From: Geobacter argillaceus
GTDB taxonomy: Bacteria; Desulfobacterota; Desulfuromonadia; Geobacterales; DSM-12255
Length of the DNA stretch: 64,000 bases
Assembly: GCF_007830735.1 (NCBI RefSeq)
Contig: NZ_VLLN01000007.1
Coordinates: 1 to 64,000 of the forward strand
Direction of reading: 5' to 3'
A program made the position numbers and the translations under genes. This document shows positions 28,522 through 37,193 of this stretch, in pieces. A model generated the notes under the pieces. It was not told the DNA's origin. It made no database searches and was given only the letters and a program-made list of their open reading frames with translations. Every line of letters starts with the position of its first letter. Positions within the stretch are counted from its first letter, which is position 1.

Positions 28522-29487
28522 TTATAAACTTGCTAGCTCGCTACCAAACAGGAGACGATCCGCAACCGAGACGAGATTGGGGAGGTCGGGTTTGGTGATG
28601 ATCCCGTCAGCACCCAGTGAGTGCCACTTGCGGATGTTGTCTTCGCTGGCCAGCGAGGAAAAGATAACAACCGGCAGCTGGGAGAGGTCGGTGTTTTTCT
28701 TTACCCGCGAGGTAAGGTGCAGGCCATCCATTTTCGGCATTTCGACATCGGTAATGAGTAGGCTGACCTCATCGCTGAGGTTACAGCCGGTTGCCTTGCA
28801 GCGTTCCAGCTTTGCCGCGAGCAGGTCCCAGGCCTCCTCGCCATTTGACGCCTCTTCCACCTGGTAGCCGGCACCGCGTAACTTGCTGCACATGGTATTC
28901 CTGATAAAGGGCGAGTCGTCGGCCACCAGTATCCGCCGGGTTGTCCGGTCCTGGGATTCCTGTCCGGAGAGCAGTTTTTCATCGAGGGCAAAGAACAGTG
29001 AGGTGCCGGCCAGCTCGCCGATGATCTTTTCAAAGTCAAGAACGAGAATGATCCGGTCGGCCATCTTGACCAGACCGGTGATCTGGGTACAACTGACCAT
29101 GGGACCGGGAGGCTCTACCTGTTCCCAGGATATCCTGTAGATGCGCGACACCGAATGGACAAGGACGCCGACCTTCATCCTGTTGAATTCCAGGACGATT
29201 ACCCGATCCGGATCGATTCCGTCAGCAGACTTGTTGAGAAGTGTCGCCAGGTTGATCACGGCAATCACCTGGTCGCGGAGCTGAATCATCCCTTCGACTG
29301 CAGCATGGCTGTGAAAGCTTTTCCAGAGATGGGGAAGGCGGATGATTTCCCGTACCTTGGCTACGTTGACTCCATAATAGCAGGGGATCACCGTACCGGA
29401 TGCATCGACCTCGTCCACCCGGAATTCAACGATCTCCAATTCATTGGTATCGCTCTCCAGCAAAACGGCATTAGCCGTGGGTTCCAT
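28522..29487 (-). CDS. cheV: CheV-type chemotaxis coupling protein (CheW-REC)
   Basis: About 321 residues. An N-terminal CheW domain (about 15-165) couples receptors to CheA. A C-terminal REC domain (about 185-315) has the phospho-acceptor Asp247 in LLITDVEMPKMDG and a late Lys in ITKPDLP. The ATG at 29487 has GGGGG five bases upstream and is preferred over 29502. No other chemotaxis gene is nearby, so this CheV serves arrays encoded elsewhere. It is divergent from the efflux protein gene. Confidence 0.93.
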   Translation of the reverse strand: MEPTANAVLLESDTNELEIVEFRVDEVDASGTVIPCYYGVNVAKVREIIRLPHLWKSFHSHAAVEGMIQLRDQVIAVINLATLLNKSADGIDPDRVIVLEFNRMKVGVLVHSVSRIYRISWEQVEPPGPMVSCTQITGLVKMADRIILVLDFEKIIGELAGTSLFFALDEKLLSGQESQDRTTRRILVADDSPFIRNTMCSKLRGAGYQVEEASNGEEAWDLLAAKLERCKATGCNLSDEVSLLITDVEMPKMDGLHLTSRVKKNTDLSQLPVVIFSSLASEDNIRKWHSLGADGIITKPDLPNLVSVADRLLFGSELASL

Positions 29488-29589
29488 GTATGCCCCCTTC
29501 ATGATATAAGTTAGTGGGTTTAAATGATTAAGTTATCGGTGACCTTGATAAAGAGCTTGAGTTCTTTTTCATTTTGACTACCATACGAC

Positions 29590-29613
29590 CAATTGTCAGC
29601 CTGCTGACAATTG
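29590..29613. promoter_or_regulatory. 24-bp palindrome upstream of the TolC-like gene
   Basis: CAATTGTCAGC and GCTGACAATTG are perfect inverted 11-mers separated by 2 bases, 21 bases before the efflux gene start. There is no T-run, and the symmetry and position suit an operator for a dimeric repressor such as a TetR- or MarR-type protein. Confidence 0.5.
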
Positions 29614-29634
29614 TGCTGAAAAAGGAGAAAATTC

Positions 29635-31119
29635 ATGCGCTTGCCCATGCTGGCATTAACCATCGTCTTTGCGGGAAGCACGGCATTTGCCCAGGATGGC
29701 ACCGTTTCGCTCACCCTTAAAGAGGCTCTCAGGCAGGCCGTGGAAAAGAATCTCGACGTCAGGGCCGAGCTTTACAACCCGGCCCAGGCAGAGGCAGACC
29801 TGCGCAAGAACCGGGCGATCTATGAAACCCATCTGACGCTGGGCACCAGCTACCAGGATTCGACAACCGTGGCAATCAGCAGGGTCTCCGGCAACAAGGT
29901 GAAAACATTTAAGATAGCTCCCGGAGCCTATCGCCTCTTGCCCACCGGTGGCACCGTCAGTCTCGCCTACGATAACCTCTATACCGACACCAACTCCAGC
30001 TTTGCCACCTTCAACAATTATTGGCAGTCGGATGTCACCCTTTCCCTGAGCCAGCCGCTGCTGAAGAACTTTGGCCGTGATACTACCGAATTGAACATCC
30101 GTGTGGCCGAGTTGAGCAAGGACGGTTCACTGAAGCGCTTTAAGGGCAAACTTCTCAGCACCGTCGCCCAAGTCGAGAGTGAATACTACAAGCTGGGCAG
30201 TCTGCGTGATGACCTCGCATCGAAGAGGGTTTCTCTTGATCTGGCGAAGCGCGTTCTGTCCGAGACTGAAGCCAGGGTAAAGGCTGGTGTTCTTCCGGCA
30301 ATGGAAATATTGAACGCCCAGTTCGGCGTTGCCTCCCGAGAAAAGGATGTGATTGACGCCGAAAAAGTGGTGAGGGATCAGGTTGATCTGCTCCGCGTCC
30401 TGCTCCATATGGAAGGGGCCGGCGATATCGTGACGACCGATACGCCGAGCCGTACCGAATTTTCCATGAACGAAGACGATGCCATTCGCCGTGCCCTGGC
30501 TCAACGCCCGGAACTGGAGGAGCTGCAGAGCCAGCTGGCCACCAGTGAGGTTCAGACGCGTGTCGCCAAGGCGCGCACCCTCCCGGACCTGAATCTGAAT
30601 GCCAGCGTTGCCATGACAGGCCTCGCCGAAAGGTATGTGCGAACTGTCGAACAGGTAGGTTCCACAGATTATCCGGTCTGGAACATCGGGTTGCAGCTGG
30701 ACTATCCGCTGGGAAACCAGTCGGCAGAGAATGACTACATCAAGAGTCGTCTCAAGACGGAACAGACCAGGGTTCAGATCTCCAGTCTGCTGGAAGCCAT
30801 TATGGCTGAAACCAGAACCTCCCTGAGGGCGGTACAGACTACCTATAAGCAGCTTGAAGTGACTGATCGGGGAAGGGCTTATGCCGAGGAGCGGCTCAAG
30901 GCCTATCTCAAGAAGAATGAGGTGGGTTTGGCCACGACCAAGGATGTCCTTGACGTGGAGAACGACCTTGCCACGGCCAGAAGCAACCAGATCAAGGCCC
31001 AGGTCGCCTATGTAACTGCCATCAGTCAGTTGCTGAAAGCAACCGGCGACCTTTTGGAGCGGGAAGGGATAACCGTTTCCGCCGCACCTGCCGATGCGTT
31101 GTACCGGGATACGAGGTAG
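29635..31119 (+). CDS. TolC-family outer membrane efflux protein
   Basis: 494 residues with an N-terminal signal peptide (hydrophobic 5-18, cleavage near AFAQ). The body shows the two long helical repeats of the outer membrane efflux family, with paired segments such as LTLKEALRQAVEKNLDVRAE and, in the second half, DAIRRALAQRPELEELQSQL. It forms the outer membrane channel of an efflux or type I secretion system. AAAAAGGAG precedes the ATG. No inner-membrane pump or adaptor gene is adjacent, so its partner is unknown. A palindrome just upstream suggests repressor control. Confidence 0.9.
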   Translation: MRLPMLALTIVFAGSTAFAQDGTVSLTLKEALRQAVEKNLDVRAELYNPAQAEADLRKNRAIYETHLTLGTSYQDSTTVAISRVSGNKVKTFKIAPGAYRLLPTGGTVSLAYDNLYTDTNSSFATFNNYWQSDVTLSLSQPLLKNFGRDTTELNIRVAELSKDGSLKRFKGKLLSTVAQVESEYYKLGSLRDDLASKRVSLDLAKRVLSETEARVKAGVLPAMEILNAQFGVASREKDVIDAEKVVRDQVDLLRVLLHMEGAGDIVTTDTPSRTEFSMNEDDAIRRALAQRPELEELQSQLATSEVQTRVAKARTLPDLNLNASVAMTGLAERYVRTVEQVGSTDYPVWNIGLQLDYPLGNQSAENDYIKSRLKTEQTRVQISSLLEAIMAETRTSLRAVQTTYKQLEVTDRGRAYAEERLKAYLKKNEVGLATTKDVLDVENDLATARSNQIKAQVAYVTAISQLLKATGDLLEREGITVSAAPADALYRDTR

Positions 31120-31155
31120 CGATGGGGGGCGTTCCCGTGAAGCGCATTGGTGCCA

Positions 31156-31722
31156 TCATCGTCGGGTCGGCACGAACATCGGCACTCTCTCCTTATATTG
31201 GCGATACTCTTCTCCCAGTTCTGTCAGTAGCCGTTTTTCCTCCAGCCAGGCACCGATAACGAAATACGCGGTTGATAGAATCGTCAGTGCCAGCCAGCGG
31301 CCGGTCATCACCGGGTTCAGAGCGAGAAAGGCGATGGCCAGGGTATACTGGGGATGGCGCACCCAGCCGTAACAGCCGCTCAGGATGAGCTTTGTCGGCT
31401 CATTGCGGATCTGTGTCCGTCTGACCCCCAGAAATTCCATAATATTCAACTGGACTGCGCAACGGCAGAGAAGTACCGCAACGCCGATCTGGAGCAGGTA
31501 GCAGAGCGGTCCCCAGACCCCGGGTATGAAGTAGAGCACCGGCGGGTGTGGCCAGGCGAGCATCACCCAGAAGAAAAGCAGCAGTGACAGGATGTTGTAG
31601 CCGAGTCGATACCAGGTACCGAACTGGCCCAGTATACCGATGATGCGGTTTTTTGTGCCGGGAACTGCCAGGACGGAGTGTACGACGGCAAAGAGCAGGA
31701 AGCGGAGGATGAATTGATACAT
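31156..31722 (-). CDS. Membrane methyltransferase of the ICMT/PEMT-like family
   Basis: About 188 residues with several hydrophobic segments. The C-terminal block GCYGWVRHPQY followed by EEKRLLTELGEEYRQYKERV is the SAM-binding signature of the isoprenylcysteine/phospholipid methyltransferase group, also seen in NnrU-like proteins. The substrate, lipid or protein, cannot be stated. I start at 31722, which has GAGG six bases upstream. It is convergent with the efflux gene and divergent from the kinase-like gene. Confidence 0.8.
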   Translation of the reverse strand: MYQFILRFLLFAVVHSVLAVPGTKNRIIGILGQFGTWYRLGYNILSLLLFFWVMLAWPHPPVLYFIPGVWGPLCYLLQIGVAVLLCRCAVQLNIMEFLGVRRTQIRNEPTKLILSGCYGWVRHPQYTLAIAFLALNPVMTGRWLALTILSTAYFVIGAWLEEKRLLTELGEEYRQYKERVPMFVPTRR

Positions 31723-31819
31723 TAAATACCTCATTTATGATTTGCTGCCGGCTAGAGTCTTGTATACATGGTCGGCTCGTGCTACAATCCGTCGAATTTC
31801 AGAGGAGGTGCGGCTTACG

Positions 31820-32641
31820 ATGGCAATCATTACGATCTCGCGGGAAATGGGAACCGGTGCATACCAGATCGCCAGGGAAGTGGCGAAAAAGCTGAAATAT
31901 ACCCTGGTTGACGGGCCGAAGATTGCCGAAATGGCTCCCCAATACGGCATCACCGACGAAATTCTCGAACGTTTCGACGAAAAACTGCCGGCCTACAGGA
32001 CGGCGGAAGACCGGCAGCAGGCAGCATACCTTAACATAATCGAACTGATCATGCTGGATTTTGCCCGTGCCGGGAACGTGATTCTCTACGGTCGTGGCGG
32101 TCAGGATCTGCTCCTCGGCATGACCAACGTGCTTCGCCTCCGTCTTGTCGCACCGTTCGAGGAGCGGGTGGAGCGTTTTGCCGAACGGGAATGGATCGAC
32201 CCCGATCTTGCCCGTGAGCTTATCAGAAAGAGCGACATCCAGCGTGGCGGATTTATCCGTTATTACTTCGACCGTGACTGGCAGGACCCGCTCGGGTATG
32301 ACCTGACGATCAACAGCAGTGTTTTGGGGAAAGGTACCACCGTCGACATGATCGTGGCCGCGGCCCGCGACCCTCGCCTGAAAGAGCGTGAGGATGAGTC
32401 CCTGAAACAGCTTGATAACATGATCCTCAGGAAAAAGGTGGAAACCGAACTGCTCATGTCGGGTGATATCGAAAGCCTCCCCCTGAAACTCGCTGTAAAA
32501 AAAGGTGTGGTGAGTCTGATCGGCCATGTCTACTCTGAAGATGAGAGACAAAAAGCCGTTGCCATCGTTGAAAATGTCGCAGGGGTCAATAAGGTCGTGG
32601 ACAGCATGCAGGTAGTGTCCTACAAGCGGTACAAGGAGTAG
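31820..32641 (+). CDS. Cytidylate-kinase-like protein with C-terminal BON domain
   Basis: About 273 residues. The N-terminal part (about 1-190) matches the cytidylate-kinase-like family; the phosphate-loop region reads ISREMGTGAYQIAREV, compared with the more usual GSGG-type loop. The C-terminal part (about 210-270) looks like a BON domain (LKLAVKKGVVSLIGHVYSED, ending in a VVDSM segment), normally a lipid- or envelope-associated fold. AGAGGAGG precedes the ATG. There is no signal peptide, so the BON domain would be cytoplasmic. No function can be assigned from the neighbours. Confidence 0.8.
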   Translation: MAIITISREMGTGAYQIAREVAKKLKYTLVDGPKIAEMAPQYGITDEILERFDEKLPAYRTAEDRQQAAYLNIIELIMLDFARAGNVILYGRGGQDLLLGMTNVLRLRLVAPFEERVERFAEREWIDPDLARELIRKSDIQRGGFIRYYFDRDWQDPLGYDLTINSSVLGKGTTVDMIVAAARDPRLKEREDESLKQLDNMILRKKVETELLMSGDIESLPLKLAVKKGVVSLIGHVYSEDERQKAVAIVENVAGVNKVVDSMQVVSYKRYKE

Positions 32642-32646
32642 GGCGC

Positions 32647-33507
32647 TCAGCGTTTTTCCTGCTGCCCGTTGAGACGAACCAGCAGTTCAGTCCCGCACTT
32701 GGCCGGAATAGGGACGCCGCGGATGGTGCCAAGCGGGCTGTCGTCACCGAACCCATGGAAATCGGAGCCGCCGGTTGCCAAGAGCCCCAGATCCATGGCC
32801 AGACGCTCCAGGATCAGGGCATCGTTGGCTGTTCCCATGGTGTTGTGGGCTTCAATCCCATCCAGTCCCAGCGTTTTCAATTCACCGACCACGCGCCGGA
32901 TGGTTGTCCGATCGTCACTGACGCTTTGGGGGTGTGCCAGTATCGCGACTCCACCGAGGCGATGGATCTCGGCAATGGCATCGGCTACGGGAAAATATTC
33001 CTTCGGCACGTTGCACGGTTCCAGATACCTCTTGAACGCTTCTTCCATCTCTTTTGCGTAGCCGGCTTCCATGAGCACCCTGGCAATGTGGGGCCGTCCC
33101 AAGGCGCCTTCGGCAAGAGCCCGCACTTCCTCCACGGAAATTTTGGCACGATTCTCACCCGTTAGTTTTGCGTTGATCCGCTCCACAATCCGTTCGCCGC
33201 GGGTGTCCCGCCGTTCCTGAAACGATCCGAGCAGCTTTGACAACCGGGCATCCGTGGCGTCGATGCCGTATCCCAGGAGGTGGACGTCGTGGTATTGAAG
33301 GTATTCCACCGACAATTCCATGGCAGCGATGACCGTGACCCCGATCGCAGCGCCAAAGGCAATGGCTGCGGGCACACCGGTTATTGAGTCGTGATCGGCC
33401 AGTGCCAGCAGGGTTACCCCCTCGGCGGCGGCTTTTCTCACCACCTCTTCGGGGGAGAAAAGTCCGTCGGAGCAGGTCGAGTGGACATGCAGGTCTATTT
33501 TTGTCAT
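32647..33507 (-). CDS. PHP-domain phosphoesterase
   Basis: 286 residues of the PHP family. Metal ligands include the HxH pair His7/His9 in DLHVHSTCSDG, ADHDS near 38, RPHIAR, AHPQ near 197 and GSDFHG near 248. The layout matches the YciV/RNase AM group (3',5'-nucleoside bisphosphate phosphatase and 5'-3' RNA exonuclease), but other PHP substrates are possible. It converges on the kinase-BON gene with 5 bases between stops. Confidence 0.88.
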   Translation of the reverse strand: MTKIDLHVHSTCSDGLFSPEEVVRKAAAEGVTLLALADHDSITGVPAAIAFGAAIGVTVIAAMELSVEYLQYHDVHLLGYGIDATDARLSKLLGSFQERRDTRGERIVERINAKLTGENRAKISVEEVRALAEGALGRPHIARVLMEAGYAKEMEEAFKRYLEPCNVPKEYFPVADAIAEIHRLGGVAILAHPQSVSDDRTTIRRVVGELKTLGLDGIEAHNTMGTANDALILERLAMDLGLLATGGSDFHGFGDDSPLGTIRGVPIPAKCGTELLVRLNGQQEKR

Positions 33508-33627
33508 ACAATTTACTCCTGAAGTGAACCCTGGATCAGTGAGGTTACGGTAACGAGGCAGTCATTTTCGTGGATCGGGTTATAGTATGACATCGGCGGT
33601 CAAGATGCAAACGGGAAGGGGAGGAAT

Positions 33628-34284
33628 ATGACCGATTCAGAGATACATGAAGCAATCCTTATCCTCCGGGAAGAGGTCAAACAGTGGCAGACGCCCGCAG
33701 TCACCATTGTTTCCCAGCGTGAAGGCGATCCGTTCAAGGTGCTCATCTCGTGCATCCTGTCGCTTCGGACCCAGGACCGGACCACCGGTCCCGCATCGCA
33801 ACGTCTGTTCGCCCGTGCCGGATCGCCGGCTGCCATGGCGGCTCTGTCCGAGGAAGAGATTGTGGAGGCCATATATCCGGTAGGATTTTACCGGAACAAG
33901 GCAAAACAGATCCGGGAACTCTGTGGGCGGCTTATTACCGACTACGGAGGGAAGGTACCCGATGAAGTCGACGAGCTGCTCAAGCTGAAAGGGGTGGGGA
34001 GAAAAACCGCCAACCTGGTGGTGACGCTCGGGTTCGACAAGCCGGGCATCTGTGTCGATACCCATGTCCACCGGATCTGCAATCGCTGGGGGTACGTACG
34101 GACGAAGAGCCCCGAGGAGACCGAGTTCGCCTTGCGGGAGCGACTGCCCGCTGAATACTGGCTCAGTATCAATGACCTGCTGGTGACCTTTGGTCAGAAC
34201 CACTGCCATCCGGTCTCCCCACGCTGCTCAACCTGCCGGCTGGCCTACCTGTGCGAGCGAATCGGGGTCGTCAAACACCGATGA
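33628..34284 (+). CDS. nth: Endonuclease III
   Basis: 218 residues. It is a DNA glycosylase/AP lyase that removes oxidised pyrimidines. The helix-hairpin-helix [12 protein letters not shown] carries the catalytic Lys126, and Asp144 in CVDTHVHRI is the second active residue, with the spacing of E. coli Nth. The [4Fe-4S] ligands are Cys193, Cys200, Cys203 and Cys209 in the classic C-x6-C-x2-C-x5-C pattern. GGAGG precedes the ATG. A TATAGT element at 33581 could be a -10 box, but no good -35 was found. Confidence 0.95.
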   Translation: MTDSEIHEAILILREEVKQWQTPAVTIVSQREGDPFKVLISCILSLRTQDRTTGPASQRLFARAGSPAAMAALSEEEIVEAIYPVGFYRNKAKQIRELCGRLITDYGGKVPDEVDELLKLKGVGRKTANLVVTLGFDKPGICVDTHVHRICNRWGYVRTKSPEETEFALRERLPAEYWLSINDLLVTFGQNHCHPVSPRCSTCRLAYLCERIGVVKHR

Positions 34285-34378
34285 TTATCAGTTGCAAACA
34301 GTGTTCTTTCAAGTATAGTATTGGCACCTGTGTGCAGATGCTTGGCAGAATGAATTTTTATGCTCTGGGAGGAACAAC

Positions 34379-35245
34379 ATGCTGAAAAAAGTCGGGTTTT
34401 TAGGGCTCGGTACGGTTGGCCGGTACATGGCCTCCAATCTTACCAAGGGTAACTACGCATTGACCGTCTACGATTCGGATTCCTCGGTTGTCTCCGAATT
34501 GGTCAAGCTAGGCGCCTCTGAAGCCGGCACTCCCAGAGAAGTGGCCAAGGGCAAGGACGTGGTTCTCTACATCCGACCCGAGAAGGAGCGGCTACGTCCT
34601 GATATCTATGGCGATGACGGCCTCTTTGCCGGCATCGACCCGGGAACGATTCTGGTTGACATGGGGACCCACTCCCTTGAAAGCACCATTGAAATGGCTG
34701 AGGAAGCCGCACACCATCGGGTGTTCTTTCTGGATGCCCCGGTTTGGGGTACTAAAGAACATGCGGTGAACGGCCTGCTCACCATCCTTGCCGGCGGCGA
34801 TCCTGCGCTGGTTGGCCGTTGCCGGGAGCTCTTCTCCTTCTTTGGCCTCAATATTATCCATGTCGGTGGCGTGGGTGACGCTACACGGATGAAGTTCATT
34901 GTCAACCTGGTGCAGGCGGAGTTGATCCAGGCCCTGTCCGAGGCATTGGTCTTCGGGGAAAAGATGGGCTTCAACGCCGACAAGATCCTGGAGGTCCTCG
35001 ACTCCGGTGGAGTGGCATCGCCGCTCTTCCACTCCAAGGGGCGAACCATGGCCCGGGGAGATTTCACCCGTAACCTGGCCCTCAAGTATGTCCATGATCA
35101 GCTGGAACTGGTGATGGACGCTGCCCAGAAGTTGGAGCTCGATCTTCCCGGCGTTGCCTGTGCCCGTCGTCTCTATGAGCAGGCGGACAAGGATGGCCGC
35201 GGTGAGGAGGATTTCTCGGCCGTCATCAAGGTGCTGCGCAAATAA
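34379..35245 (+). CDS. Beta-hydroxyacid dehydrogenase (possible succinic semialdehyde reductase)
   Basis: 288 residues of the 3-hydroxyisobutyrate/6-phosphogluconate dehydrogenase superfamily. The N-terminal cofactor motif GFLGLGTVGRYMASNL and the catalytic Lys172 in GDATRMKFIVNL are present. The substrate motif, usually DAPVSGG, reads DAPVWGT (119-125). Related Geobacter enzymes (GLYR1 group) reduce succinic semialdehyde or glyoxylate with NADPH; that is a likely but unproven role here. It is a single gene closed by a strong terminator. Confidence 0.85.
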   Translation: MLKKVGFLGLGTVGRYMASNLTKGNYALTVYDSDSSVVSELVKLGASEAGTPREVAKGKDVVLYIRPEKERLRPDIYGDDGLFAGIDPGTILVDMGTHSLESTIEMAEEAAHHRVFFLDAPVWGTKEHAVNGLLTILAGGDPALVGRCRELFSFFGLNIIHVGGVGDATRMKFIVNLVQAELIQALSEALVFGEKMGFNADKILEVLDSGGVASPLFHSKGRTMARGDFTRNLALKYVHDQLELVMDAAQKLELDLPGVACARRLYEQADKDGRGEEDFSAVIKVLRK

Positions 35246-35269
35246 GGTCGGACACAACCAGTTGAGAAA

Positions 35270-35299
35270 GGCAGTCAGAGCGCTGGCTGCCTTTTTTTT
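35270..35299 (+). terminator. Intrinsic terminator
   Basis: GGCAGTCAG (35270-35278) and CTGGCTGCC (35283-35291) form a 9-base-pair stem with one G-U pair, followed by eight T. It ends the hydroxyacid dehydrogenase gene. Confidence 0.9.
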
Positions 35300-35353
35300 G
35301 CCAATACTTTGCGGTCACGAGACCGACTACATTTGGAAGGAGCAGCGTAAGAC

Positions 35354-37039
35354 ATGAGTACCGAACCGAACAAGATCATTTACACCATGATGCGGGTCTC
35401 CAAGTTATATGACAAGAAACCGGTCATCAAGGACATTTCCCTTTCCTATTTCTACGGTGCCAAGATCGGGGTGCTGGGTCTCAACGGCTCAGGGAAGAGC
35501 TCGCTGTTGCGCATCATGGCCGGGGTGGACAAGGAGTTCAATGGCCAGGCCGTTCTCTCGCCCGGCTACACGGTTGGCTATCTGGAGCAGGAGCCGCGGC
35601 TGGACGAGGCCAAGACCGTGCGGCAGGTTGTGGAGGAGGGGGTTCAGCAGGTTGTTGATCTGGTGAACGAGTTCAACGACATCAATGCGAAGTTTAGCGA
35701 GCCGATGTCGGACGACGAGATGACCAAGCTCTGCGACCGGCAGGCCGAAGTACAGGAAAAGCTCGACCACCTGGACGCCTGGGACCTGGACTCCCGCCTG
35801 GAGATGGCCATGGACGCCCTGCGCTGCCCTGACGGCGACACGCCGGTCACGGTCCTTTCCGGCGGCGAGAAGCGCCGGGTGGCGCTCTGCCGGCTCTTGC
35901 TCCAGAAGCCGGATATCCTCCTCCTGGATGAGCCGACCAACCACCTGGACGCCGAGACCATCGCCTGGTTGGAGCACCACCTGCACACCTATCCCGGCAC
36001 GGTCATAGCCGTCACCCACGACCGCTACTTCCTGGACAATGTGGCGGGATGGATTCTAGAACTGGACCGGGGCGAGGGAATCCCCTGGAAGGGGAACTAT
36101 TCCTCGTGGCTGGAGCAGAAGCAGGCACGGCTGGCCACGCAGGAGAAGCAGGAGAGTGACCGGCAGAAGACGCTGCAGCGGGAACTGGAATGGATCAGGA
36201 TGTCGCCCAAGGGGCGTCATGCCAAGTCCCAGGCCAGGATCACCGCTTATGAACAGTTGGTGGCCCAGGAGGGCGAAAAGCAGGCCCGCGACCTGGAGAT
36301 CTATATTCCGGCAGGCCCACGGCTGGGCGATATCGTCATTGAAGCCGACAACGTCGCCAAGGCCTATGGCGACCGGCTCCTGTTCGAGAATCTCCAGTTC
36401 AGGCTGCCCCGCGGCGGTATCGTCGGCGTAATCGGCCCCAACGGCGCCGGCAAGACAACCCTGTTCCGGATGATAACCGGCCAGGAAACGGCGGATTCCG
36501 GCACGTTCAGGATCGGCGAAACGGTGAAGCTCGCCTGTGTCGATCAGAGCCGGGATGCGCTGGACCCTAACCGCACGCTCTGGGAGGAGATCTCCGGCGG
36601 TGCCGATGTAGTGCAGTTGGGCAGGCTTTCGGTCAACTCCCGGGCTTATGTGTCCCGTTTCAACTTCTCCGGCTCGGATCAGCAGAAAAAGGTCGGGATG
36701 CTCTCCGGCGGCGAGCGCAACCGGGTTCACCTGGCCAAGATGTTGAAAGAGGGGGGCAACGTCATCCTGCTGGACGAACCGACCAACGATCTGGACGTGA
36801 ACACCATGCGGGCACTGGAAGAGGCGCTGGAGAACTTCGGCGGCTGCGCCGTGGTCATCTCCCACGACCGGTGGTTCCTGGACCGGATCGCCACCCATAT
36901 CCTCGCCTTCGAGGGAGAGAGCCGGGTCGTCTGGTTCGAGGGGAACTACTCGGAATACGAAGAGGATCGCAAGAAACGTCTCGGGGCCGAGGCGGACCGT
37001 CCCCACCGCATCAAGTACCGGCAATTGACAAGAGTGTAA
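35354..37039 (+). CDS. ettA: ABC-F translation factor EttA
   Basis: 561 residues with two ATP-binding cassettes and no membrane segments, the ABC-F layout. Walker A motifs are GLNGSGKS (about 46-53) and GPNGAGKT (about 360); signatures LSGGEKRR and LSGGERNR and Walker B segments [11 protein letters not shown] and [10 protein letters not shown] are all intact. Length, the first-domain arm and the linker (residues about 245-315) match EttA, which binds the ribosomal E site and gates early elongation by ADP/ATP state. It is monocistronic, between two terminators. Confidence 0.95.
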   Translation: MSTEPNKIIYTMMRVSKLYDKKPVIKDISLSYFYGAKIGVLGLNGSGKSSLLRIMAGVDKEFNGQAVLSPGYTVGYLEQEPRLDEAKTVRQVVEEGVQQVVDLVNEFNDINAKFSEPMSDDEMTKLCDRQAEVQEKLDHLDAWDLDSRLEMAMDALRCPDGDTPVTVLSGGEKRRVALCRLLLQKPDILLLDEPTNHLDAETIAWLEHHLHTYPGTVIAVTHDRYFLDNVAGWILELDRGEGIPWKGNYSSWLEQKQARLATQEKQESDRQKTLQRELEWIRMSPKGRHAKSQARITAYEQLVAQEGEKQARDLEIYIPAGPRLGDIVIEADNVAKAYGDRLLFENLQFRLPRGGIVGVIGPNGAGKTTLFRMITGQETADSGTFRIGETVKLACVDQSRDALDPNRTLWEEISGGADVVQLGRLSVNSRAYVSRFNFSGSDQQKKVGMLSGGERNRVHLAKMLKEGGNVILLDEPTNDLDVNTMRALEEALENFGGCAVVISHDRWFLDRIATHILAFEGESRVVWFEGNYSEYEEDRKKRLGAEADRPHRIKYRQLTRV

Positions 37040-37046
37040 TCAACAG

Positions 37047-37065
37047 GCGGCTTCGGCCGCTTTTT
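37047..37065 (+). terminator. Intrinsic terminator of ettA
   Basis: GCGGC-TTCG-GCCGC tetraloop hairpin (37047-37060) followed by TTTTT, 8 bases past the stop. Confidence 0.88.
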
Positions 37066-37193
37066 CAGCGTCTGTGGGTGCGCTGCTGCAGGCGCTGTCA
37101 CCGATGCTTGACGTGAGAGAAAAGCTTGCTACTGTATCCTGGTAATGAGCACGGAGGCAGATAGGTGCGGTGATCGAAAGGAGATGCCATTTA

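Noticed and set aside
34317-34345. Possible sigma-54 promoter before the hydroxyacid dehydrogenase gene
   Set aside because: TTGGCAC looks like a -24 element, but GG and GC are 9 bases apart instead of the required 10.
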